Shown piece after piece: positions 1-5,834 of a stretch of 11,223 bases of DNA (its first letter is position 1; every line of letters begins with the position of its first letter). The stretch is from Pseudobutyrivibrio sp. (GTDB taxonomy: Bacteria; Bacillota; Clostridia; Lachnospirales; Lachnospiraceae). The notes beneath the pieces were generated by a model. It worked only from the letters and a program-made list of their open reading frames with translations. It had not been told where the DNA came from and did no database searches. The DNA lies in NCBI GenBank assembly GCA_017557715.1, contig JAFYYE010000100.1, positions 1 through 11,223 on the forward strand, written 5' to 3'. The translations under genes and the position numbers were made by a program.

Positions 1-279
1 AGTGAAGAAGGTTTTGCATATATAACAGAACATTTAGAGGAGTTTGCAGGATGGGTTGAAGCAGATTTAGGTCTCAGAAAGGATTTAGTAATTTCAGGCT
101 GGCAGGAAAGCACACATGAGTATGGATTCCCTCAGGAGGCATATGAGGATTTGTACAGTGTTGAAGAATGGTGCTACAAAAATGGGAATTTCCCAACACA
201 GTACGACCCAGCAGATTTCATCAACACCGATGCGCTAGCTTTATATAAGCCAGATGCAGTTACCTGGGAGAGAAAATAA
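1..279 (+). CDS. C-terminal part of a probable ABC-transporter substrate-binding protein (NMT1/SsuA-like), 5' end outside the window
   Basis: Frame 1 is open from the first base and ends with TAA at 277-279, giving the last 92 residues of a protein. The tail contains a helix-rich stretch, then SVEEWCYKNGNFP followed by YDPADFINTDAL and a short end. This layout (a late helix with a Trp, then 'NG', then an Asp-rich 'D-x-x-D-F-x-x-T/D' segment, then the terminus) resembles the C-termini of periplasmic-binding-protein-like lipoproteins of the NMT1/SsuA/TauA group, which bind sulfonates, thiamine precursors or similar small molecules. The assignment rests on overall resemblance of a fragment, not on a diagnostic motif. 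A sulfonate-binding role would suit the sulfur genes next door, but that is inference. It precedes the first promoter described here and is separated from the next gene by about 200 bases, so it belongs to a different transcription unit. Confidence 0.5.
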   Translation, partial: SEEGFAYITEHLEEFAGWVEADLGLRKDLVISGWQESTHEYGFPQEAYEDLYSVEEWCYKNGNFPTQYDPADFINTDALALYKPDAVTWERK

Positions 280-392
280 TATTAAAGTAGAATATTAGCC
301 CTTACAAAAACACTTAAATGTGATATTGAGGATTTAATATAGCCCAGGCATTTATAATACATTGCTATAAATTAAATTTTGAACAATAAGTA
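280..392. other. Intergenic stretch with no recognisable feature
   Basis: This AT-rich stretch lies between the stop of the partial upstream gene and the first recognised promoter. I see no strong stem-loop followed by a T-run, so no clear terminator for the upstream gene, and no convincing small ORF with a ribosome binding site. Only weak short inverted repeats, such as two AATATT copies near 282 and 292, are present. Confidence 0.5.
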
Positions 393-421
393 TTGAGACT
401 CTCTTTGGATTTTGCTAATAT
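393..421 (+). promoter_or_regulatory. Sigma-A-type promoter of the HMA-SafE-cupredoxin gene
   Basis: The -35 box is TTGAGA (393-398) and the -10 box is TAATAT (416-421), separated by exactly 17 bases. A TG dinucleotide one base before the -10 (413-414) makes it an extended -10. Transcription should begin near 428, inside the repeated operator-like element, leaving a leader of about 57 bases before the ATG at 485. Confidence 0.75.
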
Positions 422-441
422 CCTATTAACCTATTAGGTTA
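422..441 (+). promoter_or_regulatory. Operator-like element, copy 1 of 3
   Basis: CCTATTAACCTATTAGG (422-438) starts on the base after the -10 box and covers the probable transcription start. It contains a perfect inverted repeat, TAACCTA-T-TAGGTTA (427-441). The same 17-base element, with few changes, lies at the same place relative to the -10 boxes at 1944 and 3777. The position suits a repressor. Rrf2-type sulfur regulators (CymR-like) are one plausible binder by analogy; the protein is unknown. Confidence 0.75.
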
Positions 442-484
442 GTAGTTAGAAGTGGAAACAAGTAATATAGAAGAGAGTAAGTTT

Positions 485-1834
485 ATGTCGAATCAGAGAG
501 TTTCAATACCTGTTAAGGGAATGTTTTGTGTGAACTGCGAAAAGACAATCAAAAATGCAGTTAAGGAATTAAATGGAGTAAAGAGTGTATCTGCCAGCTT
601 TAAAAATGAGCAGGTTTGGGTAAATTTTGATGATAGTAAGGTTACCCTTGATGCTATAAAGGACAAGATAAAGGAAGCGGGCTATGAACCAAAGGATAGT
701 GATTCAAACAGATTGATCGTTTCAGCTATCTTAATCTTGATTTTAGGTCTTTATGTGGTGGCAAGCCATATGGGATGGCTGGATTTCTTCAATATCATTC
801 CAAACATTGATGAGACAGTCAGCATGTCAATGCTTTTTGTGATAGGTCTTCTTACTTCAGTACATTGTGTGGCCATGTGCGGTGGAATTAATCTTACACA
901 GGGAGCCATTGCAGCTAAGAGTGAAAGCACAGTATTAAAATCAAATGTTCTATACAATTTGGGACGTGTGATTTCTTATACGGTAGTGGGAGCCTTGGCA
1001 GGTGGAATTGGAAGTCTTATTTCTTTCTCAGGTCATTTGCGTTCAGCAATATTTGTTATTGTAGGTGTTGCTATGATGATTATGGCCTTTTCAATGCTTG
1101 GTATTTTCTCACCAGTTAGAAAGCTCAGCTTCCATTTTTCAGGAAAGCTTTACGGCACAATACTTAAGAGAGTAAATGGTAATTCATCACTTGTTATAGG
1201 ACTTTTAAATGGTCTTATGCCTTGTGGTCCACTTCAGTCTATGCAGCTTTATGCTTTATCTACTGGCAGTGTTGTAAAGGGAGCTGTAGCAATGTTTTTA
1301 TTCTCTCTTGGAACAGTACCTCTTATGTTTGGATTTGGTTTTGTGGCATCAAAGCTTAATCAGAAATACAAGAAGGTTATGCTTACAGTATCTGCTGTTT
1401 TGATTTTTGTCATAGGAATAAATATGATTTCAAATGGTTTATCCCTTTCAGGAATCACAGTTGCTCCTATAAATAACGGTAGTCAGTTGGCTAACGAGAA
1501 TGGGTCTTTAGAGGAATCGTATTCCTCTGAAGGTGGAGAGAGTGATAATCAGGCAGAGGCTACAGAGGGTGATGTTCAAAAGGCAGTCTCTAATGTAGAT
1601 TGGTCATACTATGAGCCGATTACAGTTAAGGCTGGCGTTCCTGTAGAGTGGACTATCATAGTTCCAGAAGGAAAGCTCACAGGCTGTAACAGCCAGATTA
1701 TAGTTCCAGAATATGGACTTCAGATTCCACTTCAGGAAGGGGAAAATGTAGTTAATTTCACACCTACTGAGGCAGGAGTTTTCTCATACACTTGCTGGAT
1801 GGGAATGATAAGAAGCCAGATAACAGTTGAATAG
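485..1834 (+). CDS. Fusion membrane protein: HMA metal-binding domain, TauE/SafE (UreH-like) membrane domain, cupredoxin-like tail
   Basis: This 449-residue protein has three parts. Residues 6-70 form a heavy-metal-associated domain with the motif GMFCVNC (Cys15, Cys18). Residues 77-340 are a polytopic membrane domain of the TauE/SafE/UreH-like group, distantly related to DsbD/CcdA. It has paired Cys motifs SVHCVAMCGG (Cys128, Cys132) and NGLMPCGP (Cys247). After an acidic, Ser-rich linker, residues 371-449 form a cupredoxin-like domain with GCN (Cys401) and YTCWMGM (Cys437, Met439, Met441), which are candidate copper ligands. Family proteins are often labelled sulfite exporters, but the domain set points to copper handling or thiol/metal redox work at the membrane; the substrate is not known. 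I chose ATG 485, with AGAGAG (472-477) upstream. A GTG at 452 would add 11 residues but has no ribosome binding site. The gene is monocistronic between its own promoter and terminator, and shares its operator-like element with the sulfate genes. Confidence 0.85.
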   Translation: MSNQRVSIPVKGMFCVNCEKTIKNAVKELNGVKSVSASFKNEQVWVNFDDSKVTLDAIKDKIKEAGYEPKDSDSNRLIVSAILILILGLYVVASHMGWLDFFNIIPNIDETVSMSMLFVIGLLTSVHCVAMCGGINLTQGAIAAKSESTVLKSNVLYNLGRVISYTVVGALAGGIGSLISFSGHLRSAIFVIVGVAMMIMAFSMLGIFSPVRKLSFHFSGKLYGTILKRVNGNSSLVIGLLNGLMPCGPLQSMQLYALSTGSVVKGAVAMFLFSLGTVPLMFGFGFVASKLNQKYKKVMLTVSAVLIFVIGINMISNGLSLSGITVAPINNGSQLANENGSLEESYSSEGGESDNQAEATEGDVQKAVSNVDWSYYEPITVKAGVPVEWTIIVPEGKLTGCNSQIIVPEYGLQIPLQEGENVVNFTPTEAGVFSYTCWMGMIRSQITVE

Positions 1835-1854
1835 TATTATTAATACAATCATAA

Positions 1855-1898
1855 AATAGCCAGCTATAAATTCGATTTATAGCTGGCTATTATTTTAT
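1855..1898 (+). terminator. Intrinsic terminator after the HMA-SafE-cupredoxin gene
   Basis: A perfect 16-bp stem (1855-1870 pairing with 1876-1891) closes a 5-base loop TTCGA and is followed by the T-rich run ATTATTTTATT. It lies 20 bases after the stop codon and 16 bases before the next -35 box, so it insulates the two units. The tail is interrupted by A residues but the stem is very stable. Confidence 0.85.
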
Positions 1899-1914
1899 TC
1901 GTATACCAGTATTA

Positions 1915-1943
1915 TTGATTTGGAATATGGGCAGGTATATAAT
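1915..1943 (+). promoter_or_regulatory. Sigma-A-type promoter of the YeiH-like transporter unit
   Basis: TTGATT (1915-1920) and a consensus TATAAT (1938-1943) are separated by 17 bases. The operator-like element follows the -10 box with no gap. The expected start near 1950 gives a leader of about 38 bases, too short for a riboswitch. Confidence 0.8.
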
Positions 1944-1968
1944 CCTATCAACCTAGTAGATAGATAGG
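1944..1968 (+). promoter_or_regulatory. Operator-like element, copy 2 of 3, with an extra half-site
   Basis: CCTATCAACCTAGTAGA (1944-1960) matches the copy at 3777 at 16 of 17 bases. Its last base departs from TAGG, but a perfect GATAGG lies downstream at 1963-1968 and forms an inverted repeat with CCTATC (1944-1949) across 13 bases. This copy may therefore bind its regulator in an extended arrangement. Confidence 0.75.
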
Positions 1969-1987
1969 AAAAGGAGGAGAGAATAAG

Positions 1988-3364
1988 ATGGCAGACATTA
2001 CAGTAAAACAAACAGCATTGGTGGATGATGAAGTAGTAACTACTTCAAAAACACAGATCTCAGATTTATGGAAAAAGGAAGATTGGTTGACAATCTGGAT
2101 AGGAGCAATTCTTATAGCAGTTGCATCTATCGCAGTAATCACAGGGGCATTTGATTTTTCGGCTGCGAAATTTTCGACCTGGGGAAACGGGGTAAGCGTT
2201 TTTGAGCAGCTTTCCACTGGAGCATTTTGGTTTTCACTTCTTAGAACAGCACTTGTACTTGGTGCGCTGTTTACAGTAGGTGTAAAGCTAAAGGGGGAAT
2301 CAGTAAAGAACTATATTCCTGCATACGCAGCACTTTTTGTTCTTGCTATATTAGTAAGATTTATTTCGGCAGAATATACACTGAATAGATATTTGGAATG
2401 GGCTTTCTGGGCACTTATTGTTGGACTTGTTATTTCAAACACTGTAGGTGTTCCAAAATGGTTAAAGCCTGCAGTACAGACAGAGTACTACATTAAAGCA
2501 GGACTTGTAATCATGGGATTTTCGGTACTGTTTTCTAATATTATTAACTTTGGTCTTTATGGACTTGGAATTGCATGGATTGTTACACCAGTAGTTATTA
2601 TCTTCATGTGGTTCTTTGGAACAAGAGTGTTAAAGATTGATAATAAGCCACTTGTAATTACACTTGCCACAGCAACTTCAGTCTGCGGTACTTCGGCAGC
2701 TATCGCAGCAGGAGCATCATCAAAGGCAAAGAAGACAGATCTTTCGCTTGCAGTTTCTATTTCTATTATTTTTACAGTTATTATGATGGTATTTGAGCCA
2801 ATCATTATCAAGGCTACAGGACTTGGTGAGCTTATGGGCGGCGCACTTATCGGAGGAACAGTAGATTCTACAGGTGCTGTTACAGTAGCAGGAACTGCAC
2901 TTGGAGAGACAGCGCAGACAGCAGCTGTACTTGTAAAATCAATTCAAAATATACTTATCGGATTTATCGCATTTGCGGTAGCAGTTTTCTTCTCTACAAG
3001 AGTTGAGGGTGCGGAAGGAAACAAGGAGGTTACTGCAGCTGAAATATGGTACAGACTGCCAAAATTCATCATTGGATTTTTCGCAGCTTCGCTAATCGCA
3101 TCATTTATTTTCCTTCCAGTAGTAGGAAAGGATACAGTTTCAGGCATTAATGGCGTACTTGACCAGTACAAGAACTGGGCATTTGTTCTTGCCTTCACAA
3201 GCATTGGACTTGATACCAATTTCAAGGAAATCAAGGAGCAGTTTAAAGGTGGAAAGCCACTTACACTTTATGTGGTTGGACAGTTGTTTAATATCGTTCT
3301 TACTTTTGTAGCAGTATATGTATTGCTTTCAGGTAAGTTCTTCCCAGTTCCAGTTTTAAACTAA
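1988..3364 (+). CDS. YeiH-family membrane transporter ('putative sulfate exporter', UPF0324)
   Basis: This 458-residue polytopic membrane protein starts with a hydrophilic N-terminus of about 33 residues, then many hydrophobic segments. Two family signatures are visible: TATSVCGTSAAIAAG around Cys233 and GGTVDSTGAVTVAG at residues 289-302, both typical of the UPF0324/YeiH family. A final pair of hydrophobic segments ends in VPVLN. The family is named for a presumed sulfate-export role that is poorly supported; direction and substrate are uncertain. The ATG at 1988 has a strong AGGAGG (1972-1977) 10 bases upstream. The gene lies 20 bases before a 93-residue membrane protein, almost certainly in the same transcript. 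Control by the same element as the sulfate-uptake operon argues for a job during sulfur limitation, which fits import or recycling better than export of sulfate. Confidence 0.85.
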   Translation: MADITVKQTALVDDEVVTTSKTQISDLWKKEDWLTIWIGAILIAVASIAVITGAFDFSAAKFSTWGNGVSVFEQLSTGAFWFSLLRTALVLGALFTVGVKLKGESVKNYIPAYAALFVLAILVRFISAEYTLNRYLEWAFWALIVGLVISNTVGVPKWLKPAVQTEYYIKAGLVIMGFSVLFSNIINFGLYGLGIAWIVTPVVIIFMWFFGTRVLKIDNKPLVITLATATSVCGTSAAIAAGASSKAKKTDLSLAVSISIIFTVIMMVFEPIIIKATGLGELMGGALIGGTVDSTGAVTVAGTALGETAQTAAVLVKSIQNILIGFIAFAVAVFFSTRVEGAEGNKEVTAAEIWYRLPKFIIGFFAASLIASFIFLPVVGKDTVSGINGVLDQYKNWAFVLAFTSIGLDTNFKEIKEQFKGGKPLTLYVVGQLFNIVLTFVAVYVLLSGKFFPVPVLN

Positions 3365-3384
3365 TTAATTAGGAGAAAGTAATT

Positions 3385-3666
3385 ATGAATTCTACATTGA
3401 AAAAGATTGGAAAAATAATTGGTATCTTATTTGTGCTAGGAATAGTAGTACTGGCAGTTTACATAATGGTAAATGGTTTGGGATTGGTTGATGGACTTGA
3501 TTTTGGCGCTGGCGCGTATTATTACGCCGATATCCCACAGTTTTCAAAATATGTAAACGGGGAGCATTTTAAATCATCTTTTCCTATGTGGATTCATATT
3601 GCTTTATTTTTAGCATGGGGTGCAGTTATATATAAATTATGGATTTGGCTTGATAAGAAATTTTAG
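3385..3666 (+). CDS. Small two-helix membrane protein, unknown function, paired with the YeiH-like transporter
   Basis: I do not recognise a family for this 93-residue protein. A basic N-terminus (LKKIGK) precedes a first hydrophobic helix at about residues 10-30. A roughly 37-residue loop rich in Gly, Tyr and Asp follows, including GAGAYYYADIPQF. A second helix (about 68-88) is Trp-rich, and the protein ends in DKKF. With positive charges at both ends, both termini are probably cytoplasmic and the loop outside. It has a good ribosome binding site, AGGAGA (3371-3376), 8 bases before the ATG. It sits 20 bases after the transporter gene and immediately before a shared terminator, so it is very likely co-transcribed. 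That linkage suggests an accessory subunit or stabiliser of the transporter, but nothing in the sequence proves it. Confidence 0.8.
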   Translation: MNSTLKKIGKIIGILFVLGIVVLAVYIMVNGLGLVDGLDFGAGAYYYADIPQFSKYVNGEHFKSSFPMWIHIALFLAWGAVIYKLWIWLDKKF

Positions 3667-3674
3667 ATGATAGC

Positions 3675-3718
3675 CTATGGCTGGTTATAGATATTATCTA
3701 TAACCAGCCATAGTTTTT
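3675..3718 (+). terminator. Intrinsic terminator after the YeiH-like / small membrane protein unit
   Basis: A near-perfect palindrome from 3675 to 3713 (arms starting CTATGGCTGG and ending CCAGCCATAG) can form about 17-18 base pairs with a 3-5 base loop. TTTTT (3714-3718) follows at once. The hairpin begins 8 bases after the stop codon. Its arm resembles that of the terminator at 1855. Confidence 0.92.
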
Positions 3719-3745
3719 ATTTAATATCCAATATGCCACAAGGTA

Positions 3746-3775
3746 TTGATATTCATGGTGTTGTTCTGATATTAT
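3746..3775 (+). promoter_or_regulatory. Sigma-A-type promoter of the sulfate uptake/assimilation operon
   Basis: TTGATA (3746-3751) and TATTAT (3770-3775) are separated by 18 bases, with an extended -10 TG at 3767-3768. The operator-like element begins two bases after the -10. The start is expected near 3782, leaving a leader of about 47 bases before the lipoprotein gene. Confidence 0.75.
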
Positions 3776-3776
3776 T

Positions 3777-3793
3777 CCTATCAACCTAGTAGG
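3777..3793 (+). promoter_or_regulatory. Operator-like element, copy 3 of 3
   Basis: CCTATCAACCTAGTAGG lies directly after the -10 region and overlaps the probable start site, as at the two upstream promoters. The core CCTA-G-TAGG is a perfect 4-bp inverted repeat. The 17 bases match copy 2 at 16 positions and copy 1 at 15. Confidence 0.78.
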
Positions 3794-3828
3794 CGAATAT
3801 ATTTAACATTAATTAGAGGAGGAATGAT

Positions 3829-4932
3829 ATGAAAAAGAATAAGATTTTATCATTGGCAATTGTAGCAGCACTTTCGGCATCTCTTGTAGCTTGCGGAAAT
3901 AGTAGCAGTGGTTCATCAGTAGCAGAAGGAACAGATGAAATAAAAGCAGCAAACTCAGGAGAAGTTATCGAGCTTACAAATGTATCTTACGATCCAACCA
4001 GAGAATTATATGCAGCATATAATGAAGTATTTGCTAAGCATTATCAGGAAGAGTTTGGACAGACAGTAGAGGTTACTCAGTCTCATGGTGGTTCTGGTAA
4101 GCAGGCCCTTGAGGTTGCAAACGGACTTGAAGCAGATGTGGTAACACTTGCACTTGAGGGTGATGTTCAGGTAGTTGCAGATGCAGGACTTATTGATGAT
4201 GGCTTTACATCAGAGTTTGATCTTGATAGCTCACCATACACATCAACAATCGTATTCCTTGTTCGTTCAGGAAATCCAAAGAACATTTATGATTGGAACG
4301 ACTTGATTAGAGAGGATGTTGGTGTTATCACACCAAACCCTAAGACATCAGGTGGCGCAATGTGGAACTACCTTGCAGCATGGTACTACTTCGAGCAGCA
4401 AGGACAGAGCGAAGATGAAATCCTTGATTCTATCAAGAAGCTTTACGCTAACGTAGTTGTTCTTGATTCTGGTGCAAGAGGTGCTACAACATCATTCGTT
4501 GAGAATAAGCAGGGTGATGTACTTATCGCATGGGAGAATGAAGCATTCCTTTCGCTTCAGGAGTATCCAGGAGAGTACGAAATCGTAGTTCCTTCAGTTT
4601 CAATCCTCTGCCAGCCTACAGTAGCTGTTGTAGATGAGGTTGCTGCAAAGCACGGAACAGCAGATGTGGCAAAGGAATACTTAAGCTACCTTTACTCAGA
4701 TGAGGCACAGGAGATTGAGGCAAAGAACTTCTATCGTCCAAGTACAAAGGCTATTTATGACAAGTATGTATTCTCGTCAGATTCAAACACAATCACAGAG
4801 GTTCCAGCTGATGGCAAGTGGATTAATGACAATGTAAATTTGACAGATATCAATCACTTCGGTGGCTGGGCTGAGGCTCGTGCAACACACTTTGCTGATG
4901 GTGCAAACTTTGACAGTATTTACGAGCAATAA
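3829..4932 (+). CDS. sbp: Sulfate/thiosulfate ABC transporter substrate-binding lipoprotein
   Basis: This 367-residue protein starts with a lipoprotein signal: MKKNK, a hydrophobic stretch, then LVAC with the lipidated Cys at residue 22. A Ser/Gly-rich tether follows. The mature part carries the hallmarks of the Sbp/CysP family: VSYDPTRELY near the start of the fold, QSHGGSGKQ (84-92), NPKTSGG (170-176), and DSGARGATT (213-221). In this family such Ser/Gly loops hold the oxyanion. The protein should be anchored on the outer face of the membrane and pass sulfate or thiosulfate to CysT/CysW; sequence alone does not separate the two ligands. Its ATG has AGAGGAGG (3815-3822) upstream, one of the best ribosome binding sites here. 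It is first in the operon, and a terminator-like hairpin after its stop may give it higher mRNA levels than the permeases. Some such genes are called cysP. Confidence 0.94.
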   Translation: MKKNKILSLAIVAALSASLVACGNSSSGSSVAEGTDEIKAANSGEVIELTNVSYDPTRELYAAYNEVFAKHYQEEFGQTVEVTQSHGGSGKQALEVANGLEADVVTLALEGDVQVVADAGLIDDGFTSEFDLDSSPYTSTIVFLVRSGNPKNIYDWNDLIREDVGVITPNPKTSGGAMWNYLAAWYYFEQQGQSEDEILDSIKKLYANVVVLDSGARGATTSFVENKQGDVLIAWENEAFLSLQEYPGEYEIVVPSVSILCQPTVAVVDEVAAKHGTADVAKEYLSYLYSDEAQEIEAKNFYRPSTKAIYDKYVFSSDSNTITEVPADGKWINDNVNLTDINHFGGWAEARATHFADGANFDSIYEQ

Positions 4933-4940
4933 GATTATTT

Positions 4941-4972
4941 CTTGGAATGGGGCAACCCATTCCAAGGTTTTT
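4941..4972 (+). terminator. Terminator-like hairpin between the binding-protein and permease genes (probable partial terminator)
   Basis: A perfect 11-bp stem, CTTGGAATGGG (4941-4951) with CCCATTCCAAG (4956-4966), closes a GCAA tetraloop and is followed by G and five T residues (4968-4972). It lies between the lipoprotein stop (4932) and the cysT ribosome binding site. No promoter is visible after it, and the downstream genes clearly belong to the same pathway, so partial read-through is likely. It could also protect the 3' end of the upstream mRNA segment after processing. Confidence 0.8.
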
Positions 4973-4989
4973 CAGAGAGGATTAATGAT

Positions 4990-5823
4990 ATGAAAAGTAG
5001 AAGAAGTGTAATACCAGGATTTGGCATATCTATGGGCATAACAATAACAATTCTTAGTATAGTGGTATTAATTCCGCTTTGTTCTTTGGTAGTCTTTTCT
5101 GCAAAACTATCTTTTTCGGAATTCGTATATACGGTGACAAGACCAAGAATTCTTTCAGGATATTTTGTATCTATTTCGACAGCTTTTATAGCTTCTGTCA
5201 TAAATGTGTTCATGGGACTTATCCTTGCATGGATATTAGTCAGATATGATTTCAAAGGAAAGCGATTCATAGATGGAATCATAGAGCTTCCATTTGCGCT
5301 ACCAACAGCTGTTGCAGGTATTTCACTTACACATCTGACTACAACAAACGGGTGGGTAGGACAGATTTTCTACAACCTTTTTGGAATCAAAATCGCCTAC
5401 ACCAGAATCGGTATTACAGTAGCACTTGTATTCATCGGCATTCCATTTGTAGTACGAAGTGTGCAGCCGGTATTAGAAAAGATTGATATTCAGTACGAGG
5501 AGGCAGCCTTTATTTTAGGCGCTGATGCTAAGACTACATTTAGAAGAGTAATTTTTCCGGAGATTCTACCGGCCATTATTTCAGGTTTTACTTTGGCATT
5601 TGCCAGATCAATCGGTGAATATGGAAGCGTAGTTTTCATTGCAGGAAACACTCCATACGAAACAGAGATTGCACCACTGCTAATTATGTCAGAGCTTCAG
5701 GAATACGATTACTCGGCGGCAACCTCCATCGCTCTTGTAATGCTTCTTATAGCTATTGTTATTTTATCTATAAATGCATTGGCACAAAGCATTGTATCAA
5801 AGAGGGTTAATGGAAAAGCATAG
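4990..5823 (+). CDS. cysT: Sulfate ABC transporter permease CysT (CysU)
   Basis: This 277-residue inner-membrane protein has about six hydrophobic helices and is one of the two channel subunits of the sulfate importer. The cytoplasmic coupling (EAA) loop is clear: EEAAFILGADAKTTFRRVIFP starts at residue 170. Typical CysT segments are also present, including IELPFALPTAVAGI and FARSIGEYGSVVFIAGN. Length and motifs agree with the family. I chose ATG 4990, giving a basic start MKSRR, with AGAGAGG (4974-4980) 9 bases upstream. The frame could be extended to a TTG at 4942, but that start lies within the stem of the hairpin described above and lacks a ribosome binding site. The stop codon TAG at 5821 is part of the ribosome binding site of cysW, so the two are probably translationally coupled. 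Confidence 0.95.
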   Translation: MKSRRSVIPGFGISMGITITILSIVVLIPLCSLVVFSAKLSFSEFVYTVTRPRILSGYFVSISTAFIASVINVFMGLILAWILVRYDFKGKRFIDGIIELPFALPTAVAGISLTHLTTTNGWVGQIFYNLFGIKIAYTRIGITVALVFIGIPFVVRSVQPVLEKIDIQYEEAAFILGADAKTTFRRVIFPEILPAIISGFTLAFARSIGEYGSVVFIAGNTPYETEIAPLLIMSELQEYDYSAATSIALVMLLIAIVILSINALAQSIVSKRVNGKA

Positions 5824-5834
5824 GAGAAGAGATT

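Noticed and set aside
326..358. Second upstream promoter (TTGAGG and TATAAT)
   Set aside because: The spacer is 21 bases, too long for a sigma-A promoter, and the promoter at 393-421 is far better.
452..484. GTG at 452 as start of the HMA fusion protein
   Set aside because: No ribosome binding site precedes it, and the HMA domain begins right after the ATG at 485, which has AGAGAG upstream.
280..484. SAM, cysteine T-box or other sulfur riboswitch in the leaders
   Set aside because: The three leaders from the predicted starts are only about 38-57 bases, and no riboswitch core or specifier stem is visible.
4942..4989. TTG at 4942 as start of CysT
   Set aside because: It lies in the left arm of a hairpin and has no ribosome binding site; ATG 4990 has AGAGAGG and gives the normal length.
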